A DNA stretch of 64,000 bases from Karstenula rhodostoma CBS 690.94 (lineage: Eukaryota; Ascomycota; Dothideomycetes; Pleosporales; Didymosphaeriaceae): assembly GCA_010093485.1 (NCBI GenBank), contig MU001509.1, positions 897,373 through 961,372 on the forward strand. Reading direction: 5' to 3'. The notes under the pieces are model-generated. The model was not told where the DNA came from, did not search any database, and was given only the letters and a program-made list of their open reading frames with translations. The translations under genes and the position numbers were made by a program. This document shows positions 1-10,936 of the stretch, in pieces. Within the stretch, counting starts at the first letter, position 1. Every line of letters begins with the position of its first letter.

Positions 1-213
1 ACCAAATCCGAATGTCCCGTGGCCCTGTATCGGTGGACGGTCGATTCCGATAAGCACTGATACTTTGAAGGAGTCTGGTCGCATAGCTGTAGCAGTACGC
101 CTGACCAAACCGGGCAAATGACACTCCAACATGAGCGATTTAACCGACATCCTCCAGACTGATCCGTTGCCAGGACAGGTTCCAAGTGTTTGTGTTTCTT
201 CGTCCTGCCATTC

Positions 214-967
214 TCACGACCAGACTGGACGGAAATCCACCTCTAGCACATACACTGCCATGTCATTTCTCATAAACCTCACGAACCAGTCGAAACAGGT
301 CTCACGCCACATCCATAGCTGCGAGGGAGGCGTGTCTTTCGACAAGAAGAAGGGAGATCTAGTGTCTGCGCACATGTACCAGTTGAAGACGATCCTCGGC
401 GTTTGATCGGTGTGCCGTGTCTCCTTCTTGACCGTTATACGGGCAACTGGTGCAGAGATGCTATCAAACCAGCCTTTTTCGCATGCACTGAGAACGACAT
501 TCAAGTCGCGCCGGAGCCTCGGGTCCGAACAAGTTGCGTGAGCGCTGACCTTTGCGAACCGCCGCAGGAGCTTTACCAGTGGAAGAATGCTCGTCTCGAT
601 GCTGGTCAAGCCGTAGTCGAAGTTGATGAGAAGGGTGCCATGTGAGTCTTCACCATGCGGCACCACGTAGGCTGCGATGAAGGTATAGGCTTCAAGGAGG
701 CGCATAGAGAATATCGTGTGTTCCATATACATGGGCCGGTACTCGCTGCGGATTGTGCGACACGTTTGCGTGAGACCGCGGAACAGTGGCTGGCTGCGGG
801 TGACGGTCTGCTCGCCGACGGGGCTCTCCTCACGTGCAAAGTCATAGATGTGGTTACGCAATTCTAGTCGGCAAGGTTAGCTTACAAGCAGCTTTCTGAT
901 GTGAAGGCGGCCTCTCACCTCCAGGCAGCTGGAGCAAGCGCGACTGCGATTTGGCGTTGCCTGCCAT
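214..967 (-). CDS. F-box-like (LRNHIYDF-type) hypothetical protein, two exons
   Basis: I read two exons, 967-919 and 863-214. The intron 918-864 starts GTGAGA and ends GCTAAC...CTAG. Splicing creates the motif LLQLPGELRNHIYDFA near residue 12-27, which is the hallmark N-terminus of a large fungal family that resembles F-box proteins. The ATG at 967 gives MAGNAKSQSR just before this motif; an in-frame upstream ATG exists but adds low-complexity sequence. The predicted protein is about 232 residues and has no transmembrane segment. Members of this family are usually uncharacterised, and a role as a substrate receptor in ubiquitin ligases is only inferred from the F-box resemblance. The gene is on the opposite strand to the transporter at 3.3 kb, and nothing nearby suggests a pathway. 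Confidence 0.7.
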
Positions 968-1356
968 GCTGAGTGGTGGTAACGTTGTTCTGATTTTGTA
1001 TACACTGGGTGGTGCGTGATTGATTGCGCGTCCAGCATTTGAGTGCCCCTGGGGAATCGTCATGTCTGCCTGTCTCACTACTCGCTTAGATATACGCTAG
1101 GTCATATTAGGACAGCGCCATGAACAGAGCTTGGGTACGCGTTGGCTTCAACGAATCGCGCTCTACTGCAAGGTTTTCGCTTCATGCGATTATAGTCTCG
1201 AATCGGAGAGGAGACACCAACAAGGAGAGATATATGGTGGCTGGGATACAAGAGTAAATCATGAGGCCCACACCAGGATCTCCAAGCTATGGCAAGGTTA
1301 CCGATTCGAGATAGGAAAACATATGTAATGAGTCTGGTGAAGTTCGCTTACAATTT
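968..1356. other. Intergenic, no gene seen
   Basis: About 390 bases between the F-box-like gene start and the cupin gene stop. I see no convincing coding frame or repeat. It should contain the promoter of the F-box-like gene and the 3' end of the cupin gene. Confidence 0.5.
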
Positions 1357-2110
1357 TTACGCATTCTTCTTCGGCTTTGCCCCACTCTCCATTGCCTTCT
1401 TCACATCTGCTAGCCTGCTCGGTGTATATGCATCGTGGAACGGCTTCAATCCCAGCAACCTCGTTACTGGCTTTAGAACCGCATACAGGCCATGCGTAAC
1501 ATACCATCCAGCCGGCCCCGGTACAATCTCGATGTATCCATCCGCACTCATCATCACAAGCAGTTGCTGCAGCGGCAATTTCCATCCGAAGATTTCTTTG
1601 TCGACTACAACAGAGAAAATATGTCGAAAGAAAATCTCCTTTGCACCATCGGCTGTATCATTGAGAAGAGCAGTCAGCGAGCGATCTCATATTACGCCAA
1701 ACATGGAAAAACTGGGCGGACATACAAGGATCGTTCCATTCCTCGATGATCATGTCCTCATCATCTTCCTCTCCCGGCGGTGCATATTTGTCCGCTCGGC
1801 AAAGGTCATGTACAACCAGTCTGGGAATTTTGACCTCTCCATCGTTTGGCGTGTACACCTTCCACGTGCTCCCCACTCTGATCTTTGCGCGACCCTGGAC
1901 TACGCGCATGTACTCATCGTAGTCTTCATGCCAGTGCGCGCCGACTTGGAATTTGCTCCCTCGTGGAGCAATGGCGCGAGTGATGCGGTAGTTGGTCTCA
2001 GCAGTGGGATAGAACATGGTGACGTCTTGGTTGCTCTGTTTGTCTACCTTGTTGTAACTGAGAGCTACGCTCTCAGAGGAGACGTGCGAGGTTGTGTCGG
2101 TAAGCGTCAT
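1357..2110 (-). CDS. Cupin-domain protein, two exons
   Basis: The exons are 2110-1696 and 1652-1357; the 43-nt intron 1695-1653 begins GTAATA and ends TGATACAG with a CTGAC branch site, and splicing restores one frame of 236 residues. Residues around 55-100 contain a cupin signature: a His-x-His pair in GAHWHEDYDEY, then VVQGRAKIRVG, and a later VVHDL histidine, which would bind a metal in the beta-barrel. The C-terminal part (LPLQQLLVMMSADGYIEI onward) is a conserved tail of fungal cupin proteins. The substrate is unknown; related fungal proteins are annotated only as cupin-like. A long open frame on the plus strand across the same interval is an antisense shadow. Confidence 0.72.
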
Positions 2111-3301
2111 TGCTGTAGGCCAGAGTCAATAGAACATGAAGACCGTGTAGAAGTGCAACCTGGTCAGGCTGAGATGACAGCATATTTATGTTGTTCTGGT
2201 GGCGTGATGGGCGCTACTAGTGTCCACTTGGATAAGGAGAATGGACTGGGGGCTAGAGACGGGGGGCTGCGTAAGCAAGGCTGAACACTGTCGAGGCGGT
2301 ACACAGCTGTTTCGTCGCTCGTTTCGCTCCTTTGGTTCAGCCTTTTGGACGGTTTGCAGATGATATTCCAAAGGAGAGTTCTCATAGAACTCCAAGATCG
2401 ACGGACGGCTATTGGCCGTTTTCATGTCAAAGTTTGATCGTTGAAGCATATATAATATTAGCGAATCGCGTATAGTTTTGAAATAACAACGGTCCGGCTG
2501 CAGAGATTCGCGGAAAGATGCAGTCGTACTCGAGGAAATAATCGTTGGCTAGGATGCGTTAACAAGACCTGGATGACTTGTGTAGTAGAACTGAGTAAAT
2601 ACTCAGACAAATGCGAGAAACAACCTGTTTAATTGTAGCAGTGGTGAGTTGAGTTTGAACCGAGAAAGCACGAGCAGAAACATCGAACTTTGATTCTGTT
2701 TTATATGGGTTGATCGAAACTTGTCGCAAAGATGCAGCGTCGTTGAAGAGATGGGCCTGAGAAGCTTTAGTGCGTTTGCTTACAGCTGATTTTGGTCGCA
2801 CATCTCCTGGGATGTGTTCCTATCTGTTGAGCGGTTCGCCGCTCGGAAGTTGTTGTGCGACTTGGCCTTCCGTGTGACTTGCAGCAGTGCAGCCTATCAC
2901 AAGAGTAGTGCCGTAGCACCACGAGAACTGCCACCCGACGGTGTTTAGATATGCATAAAATCGCCGGATGTGCGTCTCGGCAGATGCATGGACAAGTCGG
3001 GATCCCGGAGCCGACGCTGGCTAAAAGGCAATTATTGATCTTGATACAATCAGACAAAGGAAGAAGTGGAGCCAATGGTGATCAGGCACGCTACCCCGCA
3101 TCGTAAATAGACCACTAGTTTACCCTAGAAGTCAGCCGAGAACCATTCAGTTGGAGACAGACTGCTTGCATGCGGCAGGTATGAGGGTCATCCAGCCGGT
3201 CGGCAATACATAGCAGGCTTTTTCCTCTTTTGCGTCGCCAACTCGCTTTCTACTCCAACGGAATCGCGAGCTCATAATACAAGAACACCGAAACCGGAAA
3301 C
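2111..3301. other. Intergenic region upstream of the MFS transporter
   Basis: About 1.2 kb with only short scattered frames, none with recognisable domains. It should hold the divergent promoters of the cupin gene and the MFS transporter. The stretch 2440-2760 looks moderately AT-rich. I see no clear repeat. Confidence 0.45.
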
Positions 3302-5007
3302 ATGGCGACCGCGACTGACGATGTGAAGGTTGTGGTTGAGGGCCAAGAGCAGAAGATTGATGATGTGGGAGAGAAAAGAGAGGTGTCGGATAGCGAGCTT
3401 GAGGCCACTGCCATTGATTACGACGGCCCGGAAGCCCGTCGAATTCTTTCCAAAGTTGATTGGAGACTGGTGCCGATTTTGTCGCTCTTGTACCTTGTCG
3501 CATTCATCGATAGAAGCAACAGTAAGCCTGTACTACGCGATCGAATCACGAACCGGAGCAAGCTGACACCGTGCAGTTGGAAATGCGAAGGTCGCAGGAT
3601 TGACGACTGATCTGAACATGCACGGGCTCCAGTACAACACTGCGGTGACGCTGTTCTTCGTACCATATACGCTGCTCGAGGTTCCTAGCAACATTGTGCT
3701 GAAGTTGATGCGACCAAGCCGATGGATCGCCATCTTGATGCTTGCGTGGGGCCTGGTCATGACGCTGATGGGCTTGATAAACAGCTATGGAGGTCTGCTT
3801 GCGGGACGGTTCTTCTTAGGAGTGGCTGAGGTACGCTGCATGCCCATTGTTGTGAAATACGATGTCGCGTTCTAACCACAATTCCCAGTCCGGTTTCTTT
3901 CCAGCTGCAACTTTTCTCTTGACACTCTGGTATCGCCGATACGAAGTACAGCGTCGCATGGCCGTCTTTTACGTTGCTGCGTCGCTGTCGGGTGCGTTTT
4001 CCGGGCTACTGGCTTTTGCCATCCAGAAACTCGACGGATATGACGGCCGGCAAGGTTGGCAGTGGATCTTCATCATCGAAGGCCTCATTCCCGTTGCGTT
4101 AGCTCTCATCATTTGGAAAGTTCTTCCAGATTCGCCCGAGACAGCTAGCTTCTTGACCCAGAACGAACGGGATTTCCTCGTACGAAGACTCGCCGAGGAA
4201 ACAGGAAGCGGCCATGGCAGGGTTACAAACCAAGACAAGATGGGCAAGAAATTCGTCATCGCAGGACTGTCTGACTGGAAGGTATGGGCTGCCGTTGTGA
4301 TATTCTGGGGAAACACGGTGGGCGTGTACGGGTATGTCACATCTCCTTCAGTTCTCGCCAGAAGGGTGCAACTGACCGCCAATAGCTTCACAGCGACTGT
4401 ACCAACTGTGATCAATGGCCTCGGCTATTCGGCGGCGAACGCACAGCTCCTCACAATTCCCATTTATGTCTTCGCCTCGATCATGACCATCATCTTTGCC
4501 TGGTGGTCCGACAAGATCCAGACACGCTCGCCCTTCATCATTGCCGGTTTCGCAATTGCCTGCTGCGGGTTCATCGCCCAGCTAGCTATCCCACACCCGA
4601 AATACCCTGGCCTGACGTACGGCTTCCTGTTCCCAGTGGCAGGTGGATTGTATTGTCCCTTCATCATCCTCGTTTCGTGGATTGCGAATTCACTGGCACC
4701 ATCCAGCAAGCGAGCAGTCGGCATGGCGTTGTTGATCAGCGTTGGAAACATGGGGGGTATCATGGGCAGCAATATCTATCTTGAGCGGGAAAAACCGAAA
4801 TACAAGACAGGGTTCGGGGTATCCCTTGCCATGTGCTGCGGATCGATTCTGATGAGTTTTGTGCTTAGGTGGGCATACCAGAGAGAGAACCGCAAGCGGG
4901 AGGCGCTTTTGAGGGAGCACGGCGAAGATGCGATACGGGCACGGTATTCGGACGCGGAGATGTTGGACTTGGGTGACAAGAGTCCCTTCTTCAAATACAC
5001 TCTATGA
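3302..5007 (+). CDS. MFS transporter, ACS (allantoate/nicotinate permease-like) family
   Basis: The exons are 3302-3521, 3577-3830, 3889-4331 and 4386-5007, giving 512 residues. Intron borders are GTAAGC/GTGCAG, GTACGC/TTCCCAG and GTATGT/CCAATAG, and each join restores a family motif: DRSNIGNAK, GVAESGFFPA and VYGFTATVPT. These are typical of fungal anion:cation symporters of the Dal5/Tna1 group, with a charged cytosolic N-terminus, about 12 hydrophobic segments, and the loop WIFIIEGLIPV after helix 6. The protein should sit in the plasma membrane and import a small organic anion or vitamin. The substrate cannot be told from sequence. The third intron is 54 nt with no in-frame stop, so a retained-intron isoform would stay open. 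Confidence 0.9.
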
Positions 5008-5983
5008 GCAGGTCCCTGCATAGACAGAGATGTTTTCCGAAGGATAGGACTAGTCCGTGAAGCGATGCTTCCTTGCCTTGCAATCAGTTCACTGTGATAG
5101 CTTTCCAATGGACAAAGCTCTGTGTACCTTCGGGGCGCTGGATCCCTGCCAGTCACATGGTTGCTAAGCCAATTAAAGTTGGCTTTGGATACTAGTAAAG
5201 CTCTCTAATTGGCTCTCGAGTGTCTCTTACGGCACGTGACTAAAAAAGGATCGGTGCCCCGAAGGTAGCATTGATACGGAGTCTGGTGAGCATATGCAGA
5301 ACTTTGAAGCATGGCGTGAAGGATTGGCATGTTTCGGCGCGTCTAGATCCTTCATGCCCGGGAATTTCGCGTTGCTCGTGTTTCTTCCTCTTTCGGGCGC
5401 CCGTATTGGGGGCCGCTCCCGCCCACCACAACCACACGATCTCCAAGTGTGGACATTCGAAGAGACACCGCCCTTTGCATTCATATCGGTATCGCGAGCT
5501 TCAATAATCGATGAATCCTGCGGGCAGGTCCGCATCAGCCCCGTTCGTGAGTCACGAAATCGATGAAGAGCAGGCTGCAACCGTCAGGCAGCACGCACAC
5601 AAACGGCCAAGTGCAGCACCCCTAAAATCGCCAAGCGTTTGCCTTTTTTCTCAATACGAGCGGCCAGCCCTAAATCAACCTTGTTTTCGTCTGCTTGAGG
5701 CTAAACACTCTGGAGGAGCCCAATCGCCCGAGGGCGAGGCTGCGCGGGAGATTGGCATTAGCCCGTGCGTCACGGTGCCGAGCAACACAAACGCTGAAGA
5801 TGCCGTATGGCGGTCCAAGAGCCGGTGAAGGCGTAGGCGGCATGGAGTCACCCACGGTGGCGTCGAGCTTATAATGACACCGAGAGCCGTGCGAGGCGGA
5901 GCCCGCGGCCTGAGATTCCTCACCATCTGATCTGGCAAGCGCTGCTTTGCCATTGCCATTGCCATCGCTGAAAACACGACAAA
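5008..5983. other. Intergenic, no gene seen
   Basis: About 975 bases. Overlapping short frames occur on both strands but show no domain, signal peptide or splice-linked continuity. It contains the 3' flank of the MFS gene and the promoter of the Tyr/Thr-rich membrane protein; CA/CG-rich blocks lie at 5390-5460 and 5870-5960. Confidence 0.45.
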
Positions 5984-7552
5984 ATGGCAACAGCCGTCCT
6001 GCGGAGGGCCTCCTGGCTCGCTCTGCTCGCCGGCGCGACGGCCGTTACTGCGCAGTCCAGTGCATTCTGGACATTCACTACACGCTACCAGGATTGCACC
6101 TATATATACTACTCAACCTATACTACTACGGCAACATGTACTATCGAGGACTCGGTGACGCCAACCGTGGAGCCTTATGAGATTACCACACCCACAAGCG
6201 ACAGTAACAATTACTACTACGGATACTCAGACCTCCAATTGTTCACCGCGTGGTATACTGCGGGCGCAGTGCCCGATTCAGACCTCAAACCGACATACAA
6301 CTACGATGCGACCACTACGACTGCGCGTTCGACCTCGACAAACTACGATTTCTCCATGCTAGTAACATATACGGCGCCCACTGATTGCCCGACGTCTTTC
6401 ACTTTTACGACCAACGCGTCGGTGAACGTTCCTACCCAGGTTCTCCACTCAGTCACTCCCTATGCAGTTGAAACGTCAATTCCTGTACCAACCGCCCGTG
6501 CGTCATACATCTACGAGACTTGGTATTTGAGCGATGGCGACGCGCCTTTCACAAGTACAGATGATTACTATTACACCAGATACATCGAACAATGTTCCAC
6601 ACCATACCAGTACGGTGGCTACTCTGACTATTCCTACACGAACACTCGCTACTCTGACGACTCCTACACACGCACTCGATACTCATACCCTACTGGCGGA
6701 ACCAGTGGATCTAGTGGAGATTCTGGAGATTCCTATAGCTCGCGGTACTGCTACTATGGCTACGGCTATGGGTGCACGAATATTAGGATCTGGGTCATTG
6801 TCATTGCGGCGTTGATCCCTGGCCTCTTCGTTCTAGGATTCTTCGAGAGCTACTTCTGGTTCCGCAGACTCATGCTGGGGAAAGGATGCTTGCGGTTTGG
6901 CACCATCTCATGGATCTGCATCTCGCTCTGGGTGGCGTGCTTCACCAGGTCACAAAGCCGGCGCAGCCCAGAGGACCAGCAGGTGCTGAGACAAAAGTGG
7001 AAGGATACAGGCTTCGGCACCGCCCTCAAGCTATGGTTCAAGTGGGGTTTCCGACACCGATACCCCGTGCCGCTTCTCGGCCAGTATTCGCGTAACACGG
7101 TCGGCATTGTGCCTGAAGGACAACCTCTTCCTGCTCCGGGTATGGTACAGACAAACGGAAACTACCTTGCAGGGCCCCCGCCGCCGAACGGTGCTTTCAT
7201 CCCCAACGGTGAAGGTCAAACTTATTACCCTCCTCACGGCTGGTCGACGGCACCGAACGGTCAAGTATACCCTACGCCTCTTCCCGGACAGGCCTACATG
7301 CCTCCAAATGGTGCCGTTCAGTACTACGGTGAACGGACAAAGGACGCGCCAACCATCACCACAACTTCGGTGTCTCCTGTGAACGGTGCGCCACAGTCCG
7401 CACCTTCGCCGGTCTCGCCGACAGTATCGCCAAACGTACAGAACTCGAATGCTGTTGAAGCTCCGGCTGCCGCTCAGGTGCCCGTTCATCCTACTGAACT
7501 GCAAGATCCAGCTCCAGCACAACTACCTACCCATAGAGACAGCGCTGTTTAA
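5984..7552 (+). CDS. Signal-anchored Tyr/Thr/Ser-rich membrane protein with proline-rich cytosolic tail
   Basis: Single exon of 522 residues. Residues 1-23 form a signal peptide (ALLAGATAVTA then QSS). The following ~240 residues are extremely rich in Tyr, Thr and Ser, with an imperfect repeat of the form YSDxSYTxTRYS near residues 210-240, as in a glycosylated cell-surface stalk. A hydrophobic segment near 268-292 (IWVIVIAALIPGLFVLGFF) is followed by ESYFWFRRLMLGKG and a second weakly hydrophobic stretch (FGTISWICISLWVACF). The C-terminal ~200 residues are rich in Pro, Asn and Gly. The topology suggests an external sensor or wall-contact domain with a cytosolic tail. I recognise the layout as a conserved fungal hypothetical family but know no assigned function. 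Confidence 0.85.
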   Translation: MATAVLRRASWLALLAGATAVTAQSSAFWTFTTRYQDCTYIYYSTYTTTATCTIEDSVTPTVEPYEITTPTSDSNNYYYGYSDLQLFTAWYTAGAVPDSDLKPTYNYDATTTTARSTSTNYDFSMLVTYTAPTDCPTSFTFTTNASVNVPTQVLHSVTPYAVETSIPVPTARASYIYETWYLSDGDAPFTSTDDYYYTRYIEQCSTPYQYGGYSDYSYTNTRYSDDSYTRTRYSYPTGGTSGSSGDSGDSYSSRYCYYGYGYGCTNIRIWVIVIAALIPGLFVLGFFESYFWFRRLMLGKGCLRFGTISWICISLWVACFTRSQSRRSPEDQQVLRQKWKDTGFGTALKLWFKWGFRHRYPVPLLGQYSRNTVGIVPEGQPLPAPGMVQTNGNYLAGPPPPNGAFIPNGEGQTYYPPHGWSTAPNGQVYPTPLPGQAYMPPNGAVQYYGERTKDAPTITTTSVSPVNGAPQSAPSPVSPTVSPNVQNSNAVEAPAAAQVPVHPTELQDPAPAQLPTHRDSAV

Positions 7553-7962
7553 GCCGCCATCTACTTAATCCCTTAATATTAATGGTCTCCCAGTCAGCAA
7601 CCCGTTGAAGGTGTTGCTTCAGTCAGAGAAGACTCACTCACTGAGCACATGATTCTTGTATATTTTCGTTGTTTGCATGAATGATATCCCCAGGAGCATG
7701 AGCTCGATGTTTTTAGTTGGTAGTAATCGTTGGACAAGAGTCCAGACATAAGCATCCTCATGTTGTCTTTCATCTGCGGTGACGAGCTTTTATGATAGAC
7801 GTCCGCGCAATGACCTCGCAGTTTTCACTTACCACCCGGTTTGTCCTACATCAGGCGGGGCACTTGCGGGACACACTTACCACTCACCTTGTGCTACACC
7901 ACGCCGTGTATGTAAATCAAGCACCTCCGCCTCTACACCTCAGCATTCACCACACTCCGATC
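7553..7962. other. Intergenic, no gene seen
   Basis: About 410 bases between two plus-strand genes. An in-frame extension of the next gene reaches back to 7792, but those residues look like untranslated sequence. No repeat seen. Confidence 0.4.
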
Positions 7963-8952
7963 ATGTCGACTCGTGTCTCAACTCTGAAGACCCCAACGAT
8001 GTCGAAATCCGCAGAACAATTCCCATTCTTGGAGCTCCCTGGCGAACTACGCAACCAAGTCTATCGCGAAGTGCTCCGTCTTGACGAGCTACCCAACACG
8101 ATCGTGGTGCGGCTCAAAACCCCAGACTCATCCTCAGAGGGAAAACATACCACAGCTTGGACCCTTACGCAGGTCAACAAACAGCTACGCTCCGAGCTCT
8201 TACCGCTCGTACACCCAACACGCTTGGCAGCAGTAGCACTATGCGATCTCGCAGGCTACGTCCAGACTTTCTACGTCTTCCGAGATGCCGGCCCTGTCAA
8301 CTCCGAAGCATCGCTCAACTCAACCCAGACGTTCGCAACGAAAGACCCCGAGCTCAAGATCTGGACCTCCCGCAAATCCCTCCACTATCGACTTCCCGCA
8401 GCCGGCGTCGACCTCCTACCCATCCTGCACGCGCTCGAGCACATCCACAACGTGCAGGTTAGCTTCCACACCTGGTGCATCTATAACTGGGAGCTCGCTA
8501 TCACACACCAGCTACACAAGACCTTCTCCCAGTGGCGCGCCGACATCCCTAGGCTCGGCCTCCTCGATATGACGCTGCGGACCAAGTACGACGGCAAGAC
8601 CCAGTATCCCTGCGGCCGACAGAGCAGCAGCATCACTCTGCAATGCACGGCGACCAAGCACACGAGCCAGAAGAAGCGCGTGCTAGATCTCTGTGCCTGG
8701 ATTTGGAAGACCGGACTGCGGACGTTGCATAAGCGGGTGAATGGGCTGACGATTGCGTTTGTCACGCCGAAGACGAAGCGTGAGCAGGCGACCGAGGTCA
8801 TGTTCTCGGTGTTCAAGAACAGCGTGAAGATGGAGTGGAAGTGTCGCGGCAACTATTGTGTGGCTAGGCTCGTGGACAAGAAGACGGGGTCGGGTTTTGT
8901 GGTGGAGAAGATGTCTGTCGAGGGGAAAGACGTCCTGCGGCTGGAGGAATAG
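7963..8952 (+). CDS. F-box-like (LPGELRNQVYRE-type) hypothetical protein
   Basis: Single exon. I choose the ATG at 7963 (MSTRVSTLK), although the ATG at 7999 (MSKSAEQFPF) lies closer to the conserved motif FLELPGELRNQVYREVL and is also possible. From 7963 the protein is about 329 residues. After the F-box-like motif comes LTQVNKQLRSELLPL, the second typical element of this family, then an uncharacterised region ending in a basic, aromatic C-terminus. No membrane segment is visible. It belongs to the same broad family as the proteins at 214-967 and 17538-18834, but overall similarity among the three seems limited to the N-terminal motif. A protein-recognition role is inference only. Confidence 0.78.
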   Translation: MSTRVSTLKTPTMSKSAEQFPFLELPGELRNQVYREVLRLDELPNTIVVRLKTPDSSSEGKHTTAWTLTQVNKQLRSELLPLVHPTRLAAVALCDLAGYVQTFYVFRDAGPVNSEASLNSTQTFATKDPELKIWTSRKSLHYRLPAAGVDLLPILHALEHIHNVQVSFHTWCIYNWELAITHQLHKTFSQWRADIPRLGLLDMTLRTKYDGKTQYPCGRQSSSITLQCTATKHTSQKKRVLDLCAWIWKTGLRTLHKRVNGLTIAFVTPKTKREQATEVMFSVFKNSVKMEWKCRGNYCVARLVDKKTGSGFVVEKMSVEGKDVLRLEE

Positions 8953-9574
8953 AGTAGGAAGCGCCGACCTCGCGTTTCGCTGTAGCTGGGATGCAAGTGG
9001 TGAGATGTCGACGTGACGGGTCTTGCGCGAGAAACCTTTTCTGGCTTCACGGACCGAAGCTCTTGGAACATGGGATGGTGTCGGGGTGGTAGAAACCAGC
9101 TCTAGATGCACGGGGAAAGGTATTCCATAGGTGTTTGTATCTGCTGCTTGTTTGCAATGCCCTAACGGCCGTTCTCCGTCAGAACGTTTTCACCGTGCTT
9201 CGCGTCTGTCGTATTGCTAGCCCCGAAGTAACACAGTGTATCATAATTCTGAACTATCGTTATGCATATGTCCAGTCTTCATCTCTTTCGGGTCGCCTGG
9301 TCAGTGCCAGAACGACCTAGGGCTCACCATTTAGCTGGCACGTGATGGCGCGGTGCCAAGTGTTGCTCCTGCCATATATCAACGCGTCGGGCGCAGGCTC
9401 ACCGTAACCCCCGCCACCTACTACCCGTTCGACTGCACCACCAACAGCAGTCACGCAGCGCTAAAAAACAGCGATCACTACAATGGGTAAACCGCCTCAA
9501 GCGCTACCAGGATACACTATCTGATATATATAGCCAACACCCAACCCGATGACGCTCTGAGGATCGCCCTCGAT
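8953..9574. other. Intergenic, no gene seen
   Basis: About 620 bases containing the 3' flank of the F-box-like gene and the promoter of the CCCH gene. Short frames here have no recognisable content. Confidence 0.4.
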
Positions 9575-10936
9575 ATGGTCGTGATCCTCCACAACGTTGA
9601 TCTCGTGGAGCAAATGTTGGAGAAGGAGCTTAGCCCTGCCGCGAAAGCTATCATCGAGCGCGTCGCAACTGGCAGGCTCGACGTTTCCACGGCGGATCAG
9701 CACATTCGACGGCTGCTATCGCAACGAGGCGGAGAGGCCGACCTTGCGGTAACATCAGCTCTTGACCTTCTCAGCACTGGCAAAGGCGATTTGGAGCTTA
9801 CGGAGGCCATACTGGGTGTCTCGATGACCACGCAGATGAGAATCATACTCAATCTCGTGATTTCCAAACAGCTCACACCCCCGTACGCGCATCCTCTTCT
9901 GATGCGGTTGATCACCATGTCGAATGGAAACAACGAAGAACATTCTCCACGCTCTCATGAGATGGAACAAGATTCAACGCCGAATGGGTCGGAGACCGCA
10001 ACCGCCACAGGCAACTCGGTTATCAAGACGGAATCGGAAACCAACGTCACAACTCGCGCAGGCGCTGAAGAGATTCTGAGGGGCAGAGAATTTGGCCCAT
10101 TGCCGACGGTGAAGGTAAACAAAATCCCCCATTCAGCTGCCCACGAGCCGCCTGTTGGTTTCCTACCCAACCCGTTCCTACCCAACCCGTTCCTGCCCTC
10201 TCCGTTCCCGCCCTCCCCGTTCCCGCCCAGCCCGTTCCTACCCAGCCCGTTCTTAGGAGCAGCGACGACAAACACATCAAGCGCAAACGCCTCGCCACCA
10301 CCAATCGCAATGAAAACGGCTCCGCACTGGACCAGTCACCCACCAGCCAGGCTTGACTCGAACCAGCTTGCTCCTGCCCCGAGGATTCAGGGCCCACCGG
10401 AGAATCTCTTGGTCGAACAGCGAAAGCGTGCACGTTCAGACGACAGTGACAATGGTCGCCGCGACATCAAGCGAGCAGCCGTTCCAACTCACCGCCGGAA
10501 AGATGCCGATTGGAACTTTGAAGACATGATACAACATATAATACAACTAACCCGTAAGTATCCTTCCGCCGAGCAGCAAAGGATGAAGATTGTGCCCAAA
10601 GAGGCCGGCAACTTCGTCAATTGCGACTTCGCGCCATATAGTTCTGCCCACCCGGATAAATCTGGCAAGGTCGATCCAGCATACTACAGCGCAAGCCATG
10701 ACCATGACCTAGGTTTGTGCTTTGGCACTTGGTGCCGTGTCGACCGACAGTGCCTTGTTGGCAAGGACTGCCCCTGGCGTCACTACCTTGACAAGCACGC
10801 CATCGGATTCATTTGGCGAAATGGCAAGAACTATGAAGGCCATAAGTTCCTTCTGAAGGCCTTGAAGAGCCTGCAAGCTGGCGGTCACACGCCCGTCCAC
10901 ACCCACGTGCCAGTCCCCAAGGATTATTTCCACTAG
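9575..10936 (+). CDS. CCCH zinc-finger protein with FLPNP pentapeptide repeats
   Basis: Single exon of 453 residues. The N-terminal ~115 residues look helical and are followed by a polar acidic linker. Residues about 196-225 are six tandem pentapeptides (FLPNP/FLPSP/FPPSP), encoded by a 15-bp minisatellite. A basic patch (RKRARSDD...RRDIKRA) near 286-305 may be a nuclear signal. Near the C-terminus, WCRVDRQCLVGKDCPWRH matches a CCCH finger (C-x5-C-x5-C-x3-H), with an extra Cys four residues before. The CCCH finger suggests RNA binding, but no close family is recognised. The start is the first ATG in a long frame; an upstream exon cannot be excluded. Confidence 0.78.
   Translation: MVVILHNVDLVEQMLEKELSPAAKAIIERVATGRLDVSTADQHIRRLLSQRGGEADLAVTSALDLLSTGKGDLELTEAILGVSMTTQMRIILNLVISKQLTPPYAHPLLMRLITMSNGNNEEHSPRSHEMEQDSTPNGSETATATGNSVIKTESETNVTTRAGAEEILRGREFGPLPTVKVNKIPHSAAHEPPVGFLPNPFLPNPFLPSPFPPSPFPPSPFLPSPFLGAATTNTSSANASPPPIAMKTAPHWTSHPPARLDSNQLAPAPRIQGPPENLLVEQRKRARSDDSDNGRRDIKRAAVPTHRRKDADWNFEDMIQHIIQLTRKYPSAEQQRMKIVPKEAGNFVNCDFAPYSSAHPDKSGKVDPAYYSASHDHDLGLCFGTWCRVDRQCLVGKDCPWRHYLDKHAIGFIWRNGKNYEGHKFLLKALKSLQAGGHTPVHTHVPVPKDYFH
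10160..10249 (+). repeat. 15-bp coding minisatellite, six copies
   Basis: Six tandem 15-bp units based on TTCCTACCCAACCCG lie inside the CCCH gene. Differences between copies are mostly silent or change Asn to Ser and Leu to Pro. The array keeps two antisense frames open, which explains the antisense open reading frames here. Confidence 0.9.

Noticed and set aside
1289..2284. 331-codon open frame on the plus strand
   Set aside because: It is antisense to the two-exon cupin gene, whose HWHEDYDEY motif and splice continuity are strong. The plus-strand translation has no domain.
10047..10433. Antisense Gly-rich frame (GTGWVG-type repeats)
   Set aside because: A product of the 15-bp minisatellite read on the other strand.
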